Origin: Hydrogenophaga sp.
GTDB taxonomy: Bacteria; Pseudomonadota; Gammaproteobacteria; Burkholderiales; Burkholderiaceae_C
Direction of reading: 5' to 3'
NCBI GenBank assembly: GCA_021154985.1
Contig: JAJNQE010000175.1
Coordinates: 1 to 14,197 of the forward strand
DNA length: 14,197 nt
Shown here: positions 6,808-13,480 of the stretch, piece by piece
Layout of the letters: the number at the start of each line of letters is the position of its first letter
Position numbering within the stretch: the first letter of the stretch is position 1
The notes under the pieces: model-generated
Told to the model about the DNA's origin: nothing
The model's input: only the letters and a program-made list of their open reading frames with translations
The model's database searches: none
Made by a program: the position numbers and the translations under genes

Positions 6808-7095
6808 TCAACCACAGCAACATCCGCCCTTGCGAGCAGCTTTTTCCGCTGGAGGCACCGAGAGAGCAATCGACTCTGCTGCCTGGGCAGAGACCTGGCT
6901 TTCGTATCGCCTCGCGCTCAATGCAGCGATCAGTTGGGATGGTGGAACGGTTGCATCAGACGTGATACGAACGCGTCCTGCCTTCAGATCGACAGCAACA
7001 TCGTGCACCCCGTCGATGGGCATCAGGGCGGACGTGACGCGCTGGACACAGGCGCCGCAGGTCATTCCTTGAACGTCGAGATCAATGGTGTTCAT
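6808..7095 (-). CDS. copZ: CopZ-like HMA copper chaperone with cysteine-rich tail
   Basis: A single HMA domain fills the first 70 or so residues, with the Cu(I) site GMTCGAC (Cys13, Cys16). It should carry cytosolic Cu(I) to the neighbouring ATPase, which lacks its own CxxC domain. The protein is 95 residues, about 25 longer than a minimal CopZ. The extra part is a linker ending KGGCCCG, with cysteines 92-94 giving a second thiol cluster. The start at 7095 is chosen because AAGGAA lies just upstream. An earlier ATG at 7110 overlaps the lipoprotein stop (ATGA) and would add five residues (MKEIH), but has no ribosome site of its own. Confidence 0.85.
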   Translation of the reverse strand: MNTIDLDVQGMTCGACVQRVTSALMPIDGVHDVAVDLKAGRVRITSDATVPPSQLIAALSARRYESQVSAQAAESIALSVPPAEKAARKGGCCCG

Positions 7096-7106
7096 GTGGA
7101 TTTCCT

Positions 7107-7574
7107 TCATTGGTTGGTGGGTGGGGCGGTCGCGCCCGGCATGCGCTGCATCATCATTTCCATCATGCTCTGCATCATGTCCATGCGCATTTCCATCATC
7201 TGTTGATGGCTGGCTGAATGCATTGGCATGGGCTTCGCTTCGGTCATTCCTGGCATCCCAGGCATTCCATGCATGCCACCCACGCCTTTCATCATCTCCA
7301 TGCCTTCGTGCATGGACTTCATATGCTCTGCCATGAGCGCCTGCCGTTCGGCCGGCGTTTTGGCGTTCTTCATCTTGTCGCGCATGGCCTGCATGTCTTT
7401 CATGCGCTCGTGCATCGCTGGAGGCGTCTTGGATGATGCGGCTGCCGCTTGGTGGGCGGCGTGTTCATCCGCTTTGGCAGATGAGAACTTGCCTGCGCCA
7501 GGTGCAGTCTGACCAGCGCAGGCTGTCAGAAGTACGACGGTAGAAAGCAATAGGGTGATGGAGCGCGTTTTCAT
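7107..7574 (-). CDS. Methionine-rich lipoprotein, probable envelope copper binder
   Basis: The 155-residue product has a lipoprotein signal with lipobox LTAC and Cys19 as the acylation site. The mature chain holds about 29 methionines in 137 residues (about 21 %), many as MxM, MM and MMM, with several histidines (HAAH, MHGM, MHSASH). The last 40 residues are almost a methionine zipper (MMEMRMDMMQSMMEMMM). Such composition fits extracytoplasmic Cu(I) or Ag(I) binding, as in the Met-rich segments of CopB/PcoB and CusF-like proteins; no named family was recognised. The start at 7574 has AAGGA about eight bases upstream and begins a proper signal sequence. The stop is 11 bp from the preferred copZ start. 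Confidence 0.75.
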   Translation of the reverse strand: MKTRSITLLLSTVVLLTACAGQTAPGAGKFSSAKADEHAAHQAAAASSKTPPAMHERMKDMQAMRDKMKNAKTPAERQALMAEHMKSMHEGMEMMKGVGGMHGMPGMPGMTEAKPMPMHSASHQQMMEMRMDMMQSMMEMMMQRMPGATAPPTNQ

Positions 7575-7788
7575 GGTGGTGTCCTTGGTGGATCGATACA
7601 AGCCGCACAAGTGCTGCGGACTAAGGGCAGGAAGCAGGTTGAGCCTGCGCCTGTAGCAATGCCACCCAGACACTCTGGACTTCATGGCACTTCCGTTCAA
7701 TGGTCGACTCTTAAAGGTCGGGCACGGTTGATACAAATCAACAAAGGCCTTCTTGGCGCCCTATGCAACAGCTTGCTGACACGGCCTT
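7575..7788 (-). other. Intergenic region between cueR and the lipoprotein gene
   Basis: No gene is seen in these 214 bases. GTTGATACAAATCAAC (7727-7742) is a palindrome with six-base arms and a four-base centre. AAAGGCC (7743-7749) and GGCCTTT (7783-7789) could pair around 33 bases at the end of cueR, but no clear T-tract follows on the minus strand. The spacing leaves room for an internal promoter for the lipoprotein-copZ-copF part, but no convincing MerR-type promoter was found. Confidence 0.4.
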
Positions 7789-8331
7789 TCAATGTGACTT
7801 TTGGTGCGTTTGCACACCGCGCATCCAGGCCATGAGATCAATGCCGCTGCTTGCGCTGTCGCGGGCCTCGTTGGCCGGGGTGCTGCCCTTTTTGAGTTGC
7901 GGTTTGTGTGCAGGTTTGTGCTGGGGTGGGCTGTGCAGGGACAGCTTGTCCAGGATGGCGCAGTGAGGCTGGTCGTTGCCGTGACAGGCCTTCACCAGCA
8001 CCGACAAGCCGTCCATCATTTGATCGATCTCCTGGCGCTTTGTTTCCAGGTCGGCCAGGTGGCGTTGGGCCACGGCCTTCACCTCGCGACTGGTGCGCTG
8101 CGAGTCGCTCCACAAGCCGATGAGTTCTGCAATCTGCGTCACCGAGAACCCGAGTCGGCGCGATTGGCGAATGAACCGCAGAACCGAGATCTCCCGATCG
8201 CCATAGAGTCGATAGCCCGCTTCGGTGCGTTCAGCCTGGGGCACGAGACCGATCTGTTCGTAGTGGCGAATCATCTTGGCCGAGACGCCAGCGGCGCTGG
8301 CCGCTTCGCCAATGTTCATAAAGGTGTTCAT
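7789..8331 (-). CDS. cueR: CueR-type MerR-family Cu(I)-responsive regulator
   Basis: The N-terminal MerR winged-helix DNA-binding domain (about residues 5-73) contains IGEAASAAGVSAKMIRHYEQ and GYRLYGDREI. A dimerisation helix follows. The metal loop is C116-HGNDQPH-C124, seven residues between cysteines as in E. coli CueR (C112, C120). Ser81 in QRTSREVK matches the CueR Ser77 typical of sensors for monovalent ions. The protein is 180 residues, about 45 longer than E. coli CueR, because of a C-terminal tail rich in His, Pro and Lys. AAGGAG about seven bases upstream supports the ATG at 8331; ATG at codon 5 is a less supported alternative. It heads the copper operon. Confidence 0.92.
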   Translation of the reverse strand: MNTFMNIGEAASAAGVSAKMIRHYEQIGLVPQAERTEAGYRLYGDREISVLRFIRQSRRLGFSVTQIAELIGLWSDSQRTSREVKAVAQRHLADLETKRQEIDQMMDGLSVLVKACHGNDQPHCAILDKLSLHSPPQHKPAHKPQLKKGSTPANEARDSASSGIDLMAWMRGVQTHQKSH

Positions 8332-8367
8332 GGGGTACTCCTTTGGCTAGGGTTCTGCATATGGCGC

Positions 8368-8399
8368 AGATTGCAGCTTGACACCATGGGAAGGTCAAG
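8368..8399 (-). promoter_or_regulatory. MerR/CueR-type operator-promoter before cueR
   Basis: On the minus strand a -35 TTGACC (8398-8393) is followed by a 19-base spacer and a weak -10 CAATCT (8373-8368). The spacer and -35 hold CTTGAC...GTCAAG (inverted repeat, plus-strand 8377-8382 and 8394-8399, 11 bases between) and ACCTTCC, a half-site common in CueR operators. A long 19-base spacer with the dyad inside it is the hallmark of MerR-family activation. It lies about 40 bases before cueR and implies autoregulation of the whole operon. Confidence 0.75.
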
Positions 8400-8416
8400 A
8401 CTTTCGTAGGGAGCCT

Positions 8417-8432
8417 TGACCAACGGTGGTCA
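8417..8432 (+). repeat. Short inverted repeat at the chaperone remnant stop
   Basis: TGACCA (8417-8422) and TGGTCA (8427-8432) form a perfect six-base inverted repeat with four bases between, covering the stop codon of the chaperone remnant. It has no T-tract; a role as a transcript-end hairpin is possible but unproven. Confidence 0.35.
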
Positions 8433-8504
8433 GAGTGGCGGGTAGCCGGCCTCGGTCAGGGCTTCAACCAATGCGCCGCGGTCTTCAATGCTCTTCACAG
8501 GTTG
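8430..8504 (-). pseudogene. C-terminal remnant of an HMA-type metal chaperone
   Basis: Read on the minus strand, the 24 codons before a TGA encode DQPVKSIEDRGA then LVEALTEAGYPPL. The segment ALVEALTEAGYPP is the usual C-terminal end of small HMA chaperones in Burkholderiales. An in-frame TGA (8508-8510) cuts the frame one codon before this, and no GMTCxxC motif is found further upstream, so most of the gene is gone. It lies upstream of the cueR operator in the same direction, suggesting that an earlier copper operon extended further. The match is by recognition, not by alignment. Confidence 0.6.
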
Positions 8505-8803
8505 ATCTCATTTCCGGTGCAGGAGGCACGGTTTGCGAATGTCGGTTTAACCCAGGTCCGTTGTCGCAGCCTCAAGACCTGCACTCGGGTAAAGGTCCGC
8601 ATAACCTTTTTGTGGTCTGTGTTGCACCTTGATGAAAGTCATGTGAACCCGCGGGGCCATCTGTTGTATCTCATGGCAAACCCGCTTGTGACAGCCCAGT
8701 GTCACAGAATTTTCTCGGCGCTTCGATGAAATACGAAGTACTCCCTGCATGGTGCAGGAGTCAAAGGGACCTCAGGTCCCGTGCAACCCATTGGAGCAAC
8801 CAC
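8505..8803 (+). promoter_or_regulatory. Porin upstream region with palindrome and hairpin-rich leader
   Basis: No gene is supported in the first 180 bases. TGTGAC (8687-8692) and GTCACA (8701-8706) form an inverted repeat with eight bases between; the spacing is too wide for a CRP site. A weak promoter may be TTGTGA (8686-8691) with AATTTT (8709-8714), 17 bases apart. Three tandem hairpins follow: CTTCG/CGAAG (8721-8738), CCTGCA/TGCAGG (8744-8758) and GGGACC/GGTCCC (8766-8780). The last ends 12 bases before the GGAG ribosome site (8793-8796) of the porin gene. Confidence 0.5.
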
Positions 8804-9823
8804 ATGAAAAAGAGCCTGATCGCTCTGGCCGTTCTGGCCACCACCGGCGCCGCCTTTGCGCAATCTTCCGTCACCCTGTATGGCACCCTCGACGTGTCCG
8901 TTGGCTCGTCCAAGATTGGTGCGCCCGCAACGGCTACCAGCACCAGCCAGATGTTCAGTGGCAATCTCGCCTCCACCCGTTGGGGCGTTCGCGGCAGCGA
9001 AGACCTCGGCGGTGGCTTGAAGGCCATCTTTGCGCTGGAGCAAGGCTTCGACGTCAGCAACGGCACGCAAGCGGCCGGCAGTGCGTTTGACCGCATGTCC
9101 ATCGTTGGCCTGAGCGGTGGCTTCGGCACCGTCAAATTCGGCCGTCATGACACGTCGTTTGACGACATCCGTGACATGTCTGTCAGCAGCAATATCTTCA
9201 ATGCGCCCGTATTCGCCACCACCGAAGGCGTTGTGGGCACATCGGGTTACCTGGGTGTTGGCCAACTGGCCGACTACGGCGACCGCGCCAGCAACCAGAT
9301 CCGCTACGAGTCACCATCGTTCGGTGGTTTCTCGGCGGGTTTCAGCTACGGTCTTGACGAAGCGGCCTCCCCGGTGAAGCGCGACGTCACCGCCTTCAAC
9401 CTGCGCTACAAGGCGGGCAACCTCGACGTGGGTTACGGCTACCAGGAAAACGCCAACGAAGTGGCTGCCGGCAACCTCGAATACAACACCCTGGGCGCTG
9501 CCTACAACTTCGGCAGCTTCCGCCTCTCGGGCGGCTGGAACCAGGCCAAGAACAAGACCTCACGCAAGTCGGACGCGTACAGCATCGGCGCCATCGTGCC
9601 GGTCGGCGCATTCGACTTCTCGCTGGGCTACAGCACCGCCAAAGCCAAGCAGGGCAGCGCCACCTTCGAGAAGGGTGACGCATTCTCCGCAGCCGTGGCC
9701 TACAACCTGTCCAAGCGCACCCGCGTGTACGCAGGCCTGACCACCGGCGACATCGAGAACGCAGCGGGCACCAAAGTGCGCGAGCGCGAGTTGTACGCAC
9801 TGGGCTTGGTCCACAACTTCTGA
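8804..9823 (+). CDS. Gram-negative general porin (Burkholderiales OmpC-like)
   Basis: The 339-residue precursor has a signal peptide of 19 residues (MKKSLIALAVLATTGAAFA) and a mature chain that opens with SSVTLYGTLDVSVG, the first beta-strand of trimeric 16-strand porins of this order. WGVRGSEDLGGGLKAIFALE and FDRMSIVGLSGGFGTVKFGR are also typical, and the chain ends in the aromatic residue (GLVHNF) needed for outer-membrane assembly. It would let small hydrophilic solutes through the outer membrane. The start at 8804 is chosen for the signal sequence and the GGAG upstream; an earlier in-frame ATG at 8699 would run through the leader hairpins. It is monocistronic, between the copper and czc blocks. 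Substrate preference is unknown. Confidence 0.92.
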   Translation: MKKSLIALAVLATTGAAFAQSSVTLYGTLDVSVGSSKIGAPATATSTSQMFSGNLASTRWGVRGSEDLGGGLKAIFALEQGFDVSNGTQAAGSAFDRMSIVGLSGGFGTVKFGRHDTSFDDIRDMSVSSNIFNAPVFATTEGVVGTSGYLGVGQLADYGDRASNQIRYESPSFGGFSAGFSYGLDEAASPVKRDVTAFNLRYKAGNLDVGYGYQENANEVAAGNLEYNTLGAAYNFGSFRLSGGWNQAKNKTSRKSDAYSIGAIVPVGAFDFSLGYSTAKAKQGSATFEKGDAFSAAVAYNLSKRTRVYAGLTTGDIENAAGTKVRERELYALGLVHNF

Positions 9824-9858
9824 TTTCCAAGCCCTCTCGAATCTCCAAGGCTTGTTTC

Positions 9859-9890
9859 AACCCACCGCTCGTTAGAGCTGTGGGTTTTTT
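9859..9890 (+). terminator. Intrinsic terminator after the porin gene
   Basis: AACCCAC (9859-9865) pairs with GTGGGTT (9880-9886), the inner GCTC pairs with GAGC around a GTTA loop, and a run of T closes the structure (9885-9890). It lies 36 bases after the porin stop. Confidence 0.88.
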
Positions 9891-10142
9891 GTGTTTATTC
9901 CTGGTCACCTGACCCGGACTCCCTACGACTCTCGATGCTCCAGTCTAGATTGATCGATGCGTCAACCCTGACACTCCCCCGAGCCCGGTGAAGGTACTAC
10001 CACCACAAGCTTTGACGGGATTTCTTTGAGCAAAATTTACAGTCTCCACGAGAGATCAATTTGGAGAAACACCCCCAGAAACAAGAGCTGGGTGTACTTC
10101 ATGCGGGTTCTTATGACGTTCGGCGGATGCTAAACTCGCAAT
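9891..10142 (+). promoter_or_regulatory. czcI upstream region with candidate promoter
   Basis: No gene is seen. The best promoter is an extended -10, TGCTAAACT (10128-10136), with a weak -35 TTCTTA (10108-10113) 17 bases before the -10 hexamer. This would start transcription at about 10142-10144, at the czcI start codon itself. Further upstream are an imperfect tandem repeat of CTTTGA (10010-10015 and 10024-10029), and TCTCCA (10043-10048) inverted as TGGAGA (10062-10067). Either could be a regulator site, but neither matches a box I can name. Confidence 0.45.
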
Positions 10143-10490
10143 GTGCGCAAATTTCTCTTCACTGCTTTATTAGTGCTCATGCCTCTACAAGCGGCATGGA
10201 GCATGGCGACGAGTTATTGCGACCACAGTAGGGGCCCACATACCTCGCATTTTGGGCACCACGAGGGTCATCATCATGAGGCAGATGGTGATGTCGTTGA
10301 CAACCTTCAAAACCTGCCTGACGATGGTGAAGCGGCTCACTGTCATGGGTTGAGCGCTGTCATTTTGAGTGCAGGCACCTCAGCGTGCGTGTTCGCCGAA
10401 ATGCTTCAGGCTCGTCACGGCGCACTGGTCGACTGGCGCTCTTTGCCCTTAGAGCCTCCTGAACGCCCCGCATGGGTGGACCACGCCTGA
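10143..10490 (+). CDS. czcI: CzcI-family periplasmic protein
   Basis: The 115-residue product has an N-terminal signal segment (MRKFLFTALLVLMPLQAAWS), then SYCDH and a histidine cluster (HTSHFGHHEGHHHE), cysteines 26, 67 and 82, and the C-terminal PPERPAW motif shared with CzcI. CzcI is a small periplasmic protein encoded before czcCBA and thought to modulate the czc response; its exact action is not settled. The start is GTG. An ATG two bases earlier is out of frame, and there is no clear ribosome site, which fits a leaderless or near-leaderless message. czcC follows after 127 bases. Confidence 0.85.
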   Translation: MRKFLFTALLVLMPLQAAWSMATSYCDHSRGPHTSHFGHHEGHHHEADGDVVDNLQNLPDDGEAAHCHGLSAVILSAGTSACVFAEMLQARHGALVDWRSLPLEPPERPAWVDHA

Positions 10491-10520
10491 CCGATTCGGC
10501 GTGGTGGTCGTGACAGACCA
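10480..10520 (+). other. Tandem hairpins in the czcI-czcC gap
   Basis: ACCACGCC (10480-10487) pairs with GGCGTGGT (10498-10505) over the czcI stop codon. TGGTC (10505-10509) can pair with GACCA (10516-10520) right after it, sharing one base with the first stem. No T-tract follows, so a full terminator is unlikely; a processing or stability element within the operon message is possible. Confidence 0.4.
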
Positions 10521-10617
10521 TTGAGAAACACCTCCGGCTGTCTGAAGCCGCGTCGAATCTTTTACGTTGTCTTGCTCCGTATGCGTTCGCATCCGGAACC
10601 ACTTCGAGGAGATGTCG

Positions 10618-11934
10618 ATGAGTCGACCCATACGCTTTTCTTTTGCCTTTTTGGCGCTCACCTTGCTTGCCAGCACGGCCGCCGTGGCCCAAACAGCCAG
10701 CGAACCCAGACGAGGTCTGCAGCCCGCTGCGGTTGAAGGCACGGCTGCCCTTACCCTGCCGCGAGCCCTGGCGTTGGCAATGTCTGTCAGCCCTGAGTTG
10801 GCCGTCGCTCAGCGTGAACTTGAGGCCAGCGAAGGCCAAGTGCTGCAGGGCGGCGCTCGCCCCAACCCCGAGGTTTCCTTGCTGCTCGAGGACACTCAGC
10901 GCGCCACTCGCACCACGACGGTCCAAATCAACCAGGCCATTGAAATGGGAGGCCAGCGAACAGCACGCATCAACGCGGCGCAATCCAGCCGCGACATCGC
11001 TGCAGCTGAACTTGCGACCAAACGCGCCGATGTGCGCGCGGCCGTAGTCTCCAACTTTTACTCGGTGCTGCAGGCGCAAGAGCGCATCGTGCTGGCCAGC
11101 GACTCGGTGGCACTGGCCCAGCGTGCCAGCGACGCAGCGGCCAAGCGCGTGCTGGCCGGCAAGGTCTCGCCCGTGGAGGAAACCAAAGCCCGTGTTGCCG
11201 AGGCATCCGCGCGCCTGGAAGCGGCCCAGGCACGGTCTGAACTGACACTGGCGAGGCAACGTCTGTCGTCGACCTGGGGCAACGGCAATCCCCTTTTCGA
11301 GCGGGCCGACGCCAGTGGCAGTGCCGTCTCCGACTTGCCAGCCCTTCCCTCCTCGCAGGCCGTGGCCGCGCGGCTGTCAGCGTCGCCCATCCTGCAGCGT
11401 GCCCGCATCGAAGTGCAACGCCGGCGCGCGCTGGTCGAACTTGAACGCAGCAAGCGCACACCCGACGTAACCGTCAGCCTGGGGATGAAGCGCGATGCAC
11501 AGGCAGGCCGCAATCAAGCCATCCTGGGTGTCTCGATTCCGTTCCCGCTGTTCGACCGCAACCAGGGCAATTTGCTCGAAGCGCTGCGTCGCGAAGACAA
11601 GGCGCGTGACGAGCTCGTAGCGGCAGAACTCCAGCTTCAAGGCGCCGTATTGCAAAGCATCGGCCAGTTGGATGCCGCCAGCACCGAAGCCCGCACCTTG
11701 CGCGACACCGTTTTGCCGGGCGCGCAAAGCGCTTACGACGCGGCGACCACCGGCTTCGAGCTGGGGAAATTCAATTTTCTTGATGTGCTGGACGCACAGC
11801 GCACTTTGTTCCAGGCCAAGTCGCAATACCTTCGCGCCCTTGGTCAGGCACAAGCTGCAGCCGCCGAAATCGACCGACTGTTGGGTGACGGCAGCAGTGC
11901 TGTATCCACTTCCATGAACAAGTCCCAGGAGTGA
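10618..11934 (+). CDS. czcC: CzcC-type outer-membrane efflux protein
   Basis: This is the TolC-like outer-membrane channel of a heavy-metal RND efflux system. The 438-residue product has a signal peptide of about 25 residues ending in AVA, then two repeated outer-membrane-efflux-protein (OEP) halves. Family segments seen are LTLPRALALAMSVSPELAVA, GARPNPEVSL, and GFELGKFNFLDVLDAQRTLF near the C-terminus. The start at 10618 lies six bases after GAGGAG (10606-10611); ATG at 10612 touches that site, and an upstream ATG at 10567 would spoil the signal peptide. czcB starts three bases after the stop, so the genes are co-transcribed. Confidence 0.92.
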   Translation: MSRPIRFSFAFLALTLLASTAAVAQTASEPRRGLQPAAVEGTAALTLPRALALAMSVSPELAVAQRELEASEGQVLQGGARPNPEVSLLLEDTQRATRTTTVQINQAIEMGGQRTARINAAQSSRDIAAAELATKRADVRAAVVSNFYSVLQAQERIVLASDSVALAQRASDAAAKRVLAGKVSPVEETKARVAEASARLEAAQARSELTLARQRLSSTWGNGNPLFERADASGSAVSDLPALPSSQAVAARLSASPILQRARIEVQRRRALVELERSKRTPDVTVSLGMKRDAQAGRNQAILGVSIPFPLFDRNQGNLLEALRREDKARDELVAAELQLQGAVLQSIGQLDAASTEARTLRDTVLPGAQSAYDAATTGFELGKFNFLDVLDAQRTLFQAKSQYLRALGQAQAAAAEIDRLLGDGSSAVSTSMNKSQE

Positions 11935-11937
11935 GCC

Positions 11938-13470
11938 ATGAAATCTGAGAACAAATTTTTATCGAAGCAAACCTTGCTCATTGGCCTGGTGCTCGTTGCC
12001 GGGCTGATCGGCGGCTGGTTCATCCTTGGCGGCACGGGCTCAACAGCCACCGGCGATGAACACGGGGACGAGCCGCATGCCGAGGCCGAAGCGACGGCTG
12101 AGGGCGACACCGAAAAGGCCGCCGCCCCGAAAAAAGGCCCTCATGGTGGCCGCATGTTCACCGCTGACAATTTCGGCTTGGAACTGAGCATTTTCGAGAC
12201 CGGCGTGCCGCCCCAGTTTCGCGCTTACACCTATTTGGACGGTAAGCCCAGCGACCCGGCGCAGAGCCAGCTCAAGGTCAGCCTGGAGCGACTGGGCCGC
12301 GCGCCGCAGGCGATTGCCTTCACCAAGGAGGCTGACTACCTCAAGGGCGACGCCGTGGTCGAAGAGCCGCATTCCTTTGTCGTCAACATCACCGCCACCC
12401 AAGCCGGCAAGACGCACCAATTCAAGTACGAACAGGTCGAGGGTCGCGTCACCATGGCCGACGCCCAGTTGCAGAGCAATGGTGTCGAGCTGGCCACCGC
12501 CGGGCCGGCGCGCATCAACGTGGCGCTGCAGTTGCAGGGCGAGGTGCGTTTGAACGAAGATCGCACGGTGCATGTGGTGCCACGCCTGATGGGCTTGGTG
12601 GAGTCGGTGGCTGTGAACGCAGGCGACCGGGTGCGCCGCGGCCAGGTGCTGGCCGTCTTGTCCAGCCAGTCCCTGGCTGACCAGCGCAGCGAGCTGCTGG
12701 GCGCGCAGAAGCGCATGGCCCTGGCCCGCACCACCTTCGAGCGTGAGAAGACGCTGTGGGAGGGCAAGATCTCGGCCGAGCAAGACTATCTGCAGGCCCG
12801 CGCGGCGCTGCAGGAAGCCGAAATCGCCGAGCAGTCGGCGCGCCAGAAACTGGCTTCACTGGGCGCCGTGGCGCTGGCTTCAGGCAACCTCACACGCTAC
12901 GAGGTGCGCGCACCGATCGATGGCGTCATCGCCGACAAGAAAATCTCGGTGGGTCAGGTAGTTAAGGAGGACGCGAACATCTTTGTCGTCGCTGACCTGT
13001 CCTCCGTGTGGGTCGACATGACGGTTTATGCCAAGGACTTGAATGTCGTGCGGGTGGGCCAGCAGGCGGTGGTCAAAGCGACCTCGTTCGAGGCCGAGGC
13101 CAACGGCAAGTTGACCTATGTCGGTAACTTGGTGGGAGAGCAGACTCGAGCGGCCACGGCACGCATCGTGCTGTCCAACCCGAAGGGGCTGTGGCGCCCG
13201 GGTCTTCCTGTGACGGTGGTTTTGACCGCCGAAGAAATCGATGTGCCCCTGGCCATTTCCAACGACGCGCTGCAGACGTTGCGCGACAGCACGGTGGTCT
13301 TTGGCCGCTATGGCCAAGAGTTCGAAGCCCGACCGCTGGAGCTGGGCCGCAGCGACGGCAAGATGACCGAGGTGCTTGGCGGCTTGGCTCCTGGCGAGAA
13401 ATACGCAGCCAAGAACAGCTATCTCATCAAGGCAGACATCGGCAAGGCCGGTGCGAGCCACGACCACTGA
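11938..13470 (+). CDS. czcB: CzcB-type periplasmic adaptor (membrane fusion protein)
   Basis: This 510-residue adaptor links the RND pump to the outer-membrane channel. An N-terminal anchor (about residues 11-30) is followed by an acidic, His-containing stretch (GDEHGDEPHAEAEA) and a CzcB-type N-terminal domain with GPHGGR (residues 67-72), which is known from CzcB-like proteins and thought to bind metal. The lipoyl/barrel-sandwich region contains VVPRLMGLVESVAVNAGDRV, then a coiled-coil hairpin (about 245-310) and the returning half YEVRAPIDGVIADKKISVGQ. A beta-barrel and membrane-proximal domain complete it. CAGGAG precedes the ATG. The PII-like gene begins 10 bp after the stop. Confidence 0.93.
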   Translation: MKSENKFLSKQTLLIGLVLVAGLIGGWFILGGTGSTATGDEHGDEPHAEAEATAEGDTEKAAAPKKGPHGGRMFTADNFGLELSIFETGVPPQFRAYTYLDGKPSDPAQSQLKVSLERLGRAPQAIAFTKEADYLKGDAVVEEPHSFVVNITATQAGKTHQFKYEQVEGRVTMADAQLQSNGVELATAGPARINVALQLQGEVRLNEDRTVHVVPRLMGLVESVAVNAGDRVRRGQVLAVLSSQSLADQRSELLGAQKRMALARTTFEREKTLWEGKISAEQDYLQARAALQEAEIAEQSARQKLASLGAVALASGNLTRYEVRAPIDGVIADKKISVGQVVKEDANIFVVADLSSVWVDMTVYAKDLNVVRVGQQAVVKATSFEAEANGKLTYVGNLVGEQTRAATARIVLSNPKGLWRPGLPVTVVLTAEEIDVPLAISNDALQTLRDSTVVFGRYGQEFEARPLELGRSDGKMTEVLGGLAPGEKYAAKNSYLIKADIGKAGASHDH

Positions 13471-13480
13471 GGCGAGTCCC

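Noticed and set aside
8378..8406. Plus-strand promoter overlapping the CueR operator (TTGACA at 8378-8383)
   Set aside because: No acceptable -10 lies 16-19 bases downstream, and no plus-strand gene follows for 400 bases.
8687..8706. TGTGAC...GTCACA as a CRP site before the porin gene
   Set aside because: CRP sites have TGTGA and TCACA separated by six bases; here ten bases separate them, so only the palindrome is reported.
10360..11259. 299-codon minus-strand frame opposite czcI and czcC
   Set aside because: It spans two real genes antisense, with no ribosome site or recognisable domain.
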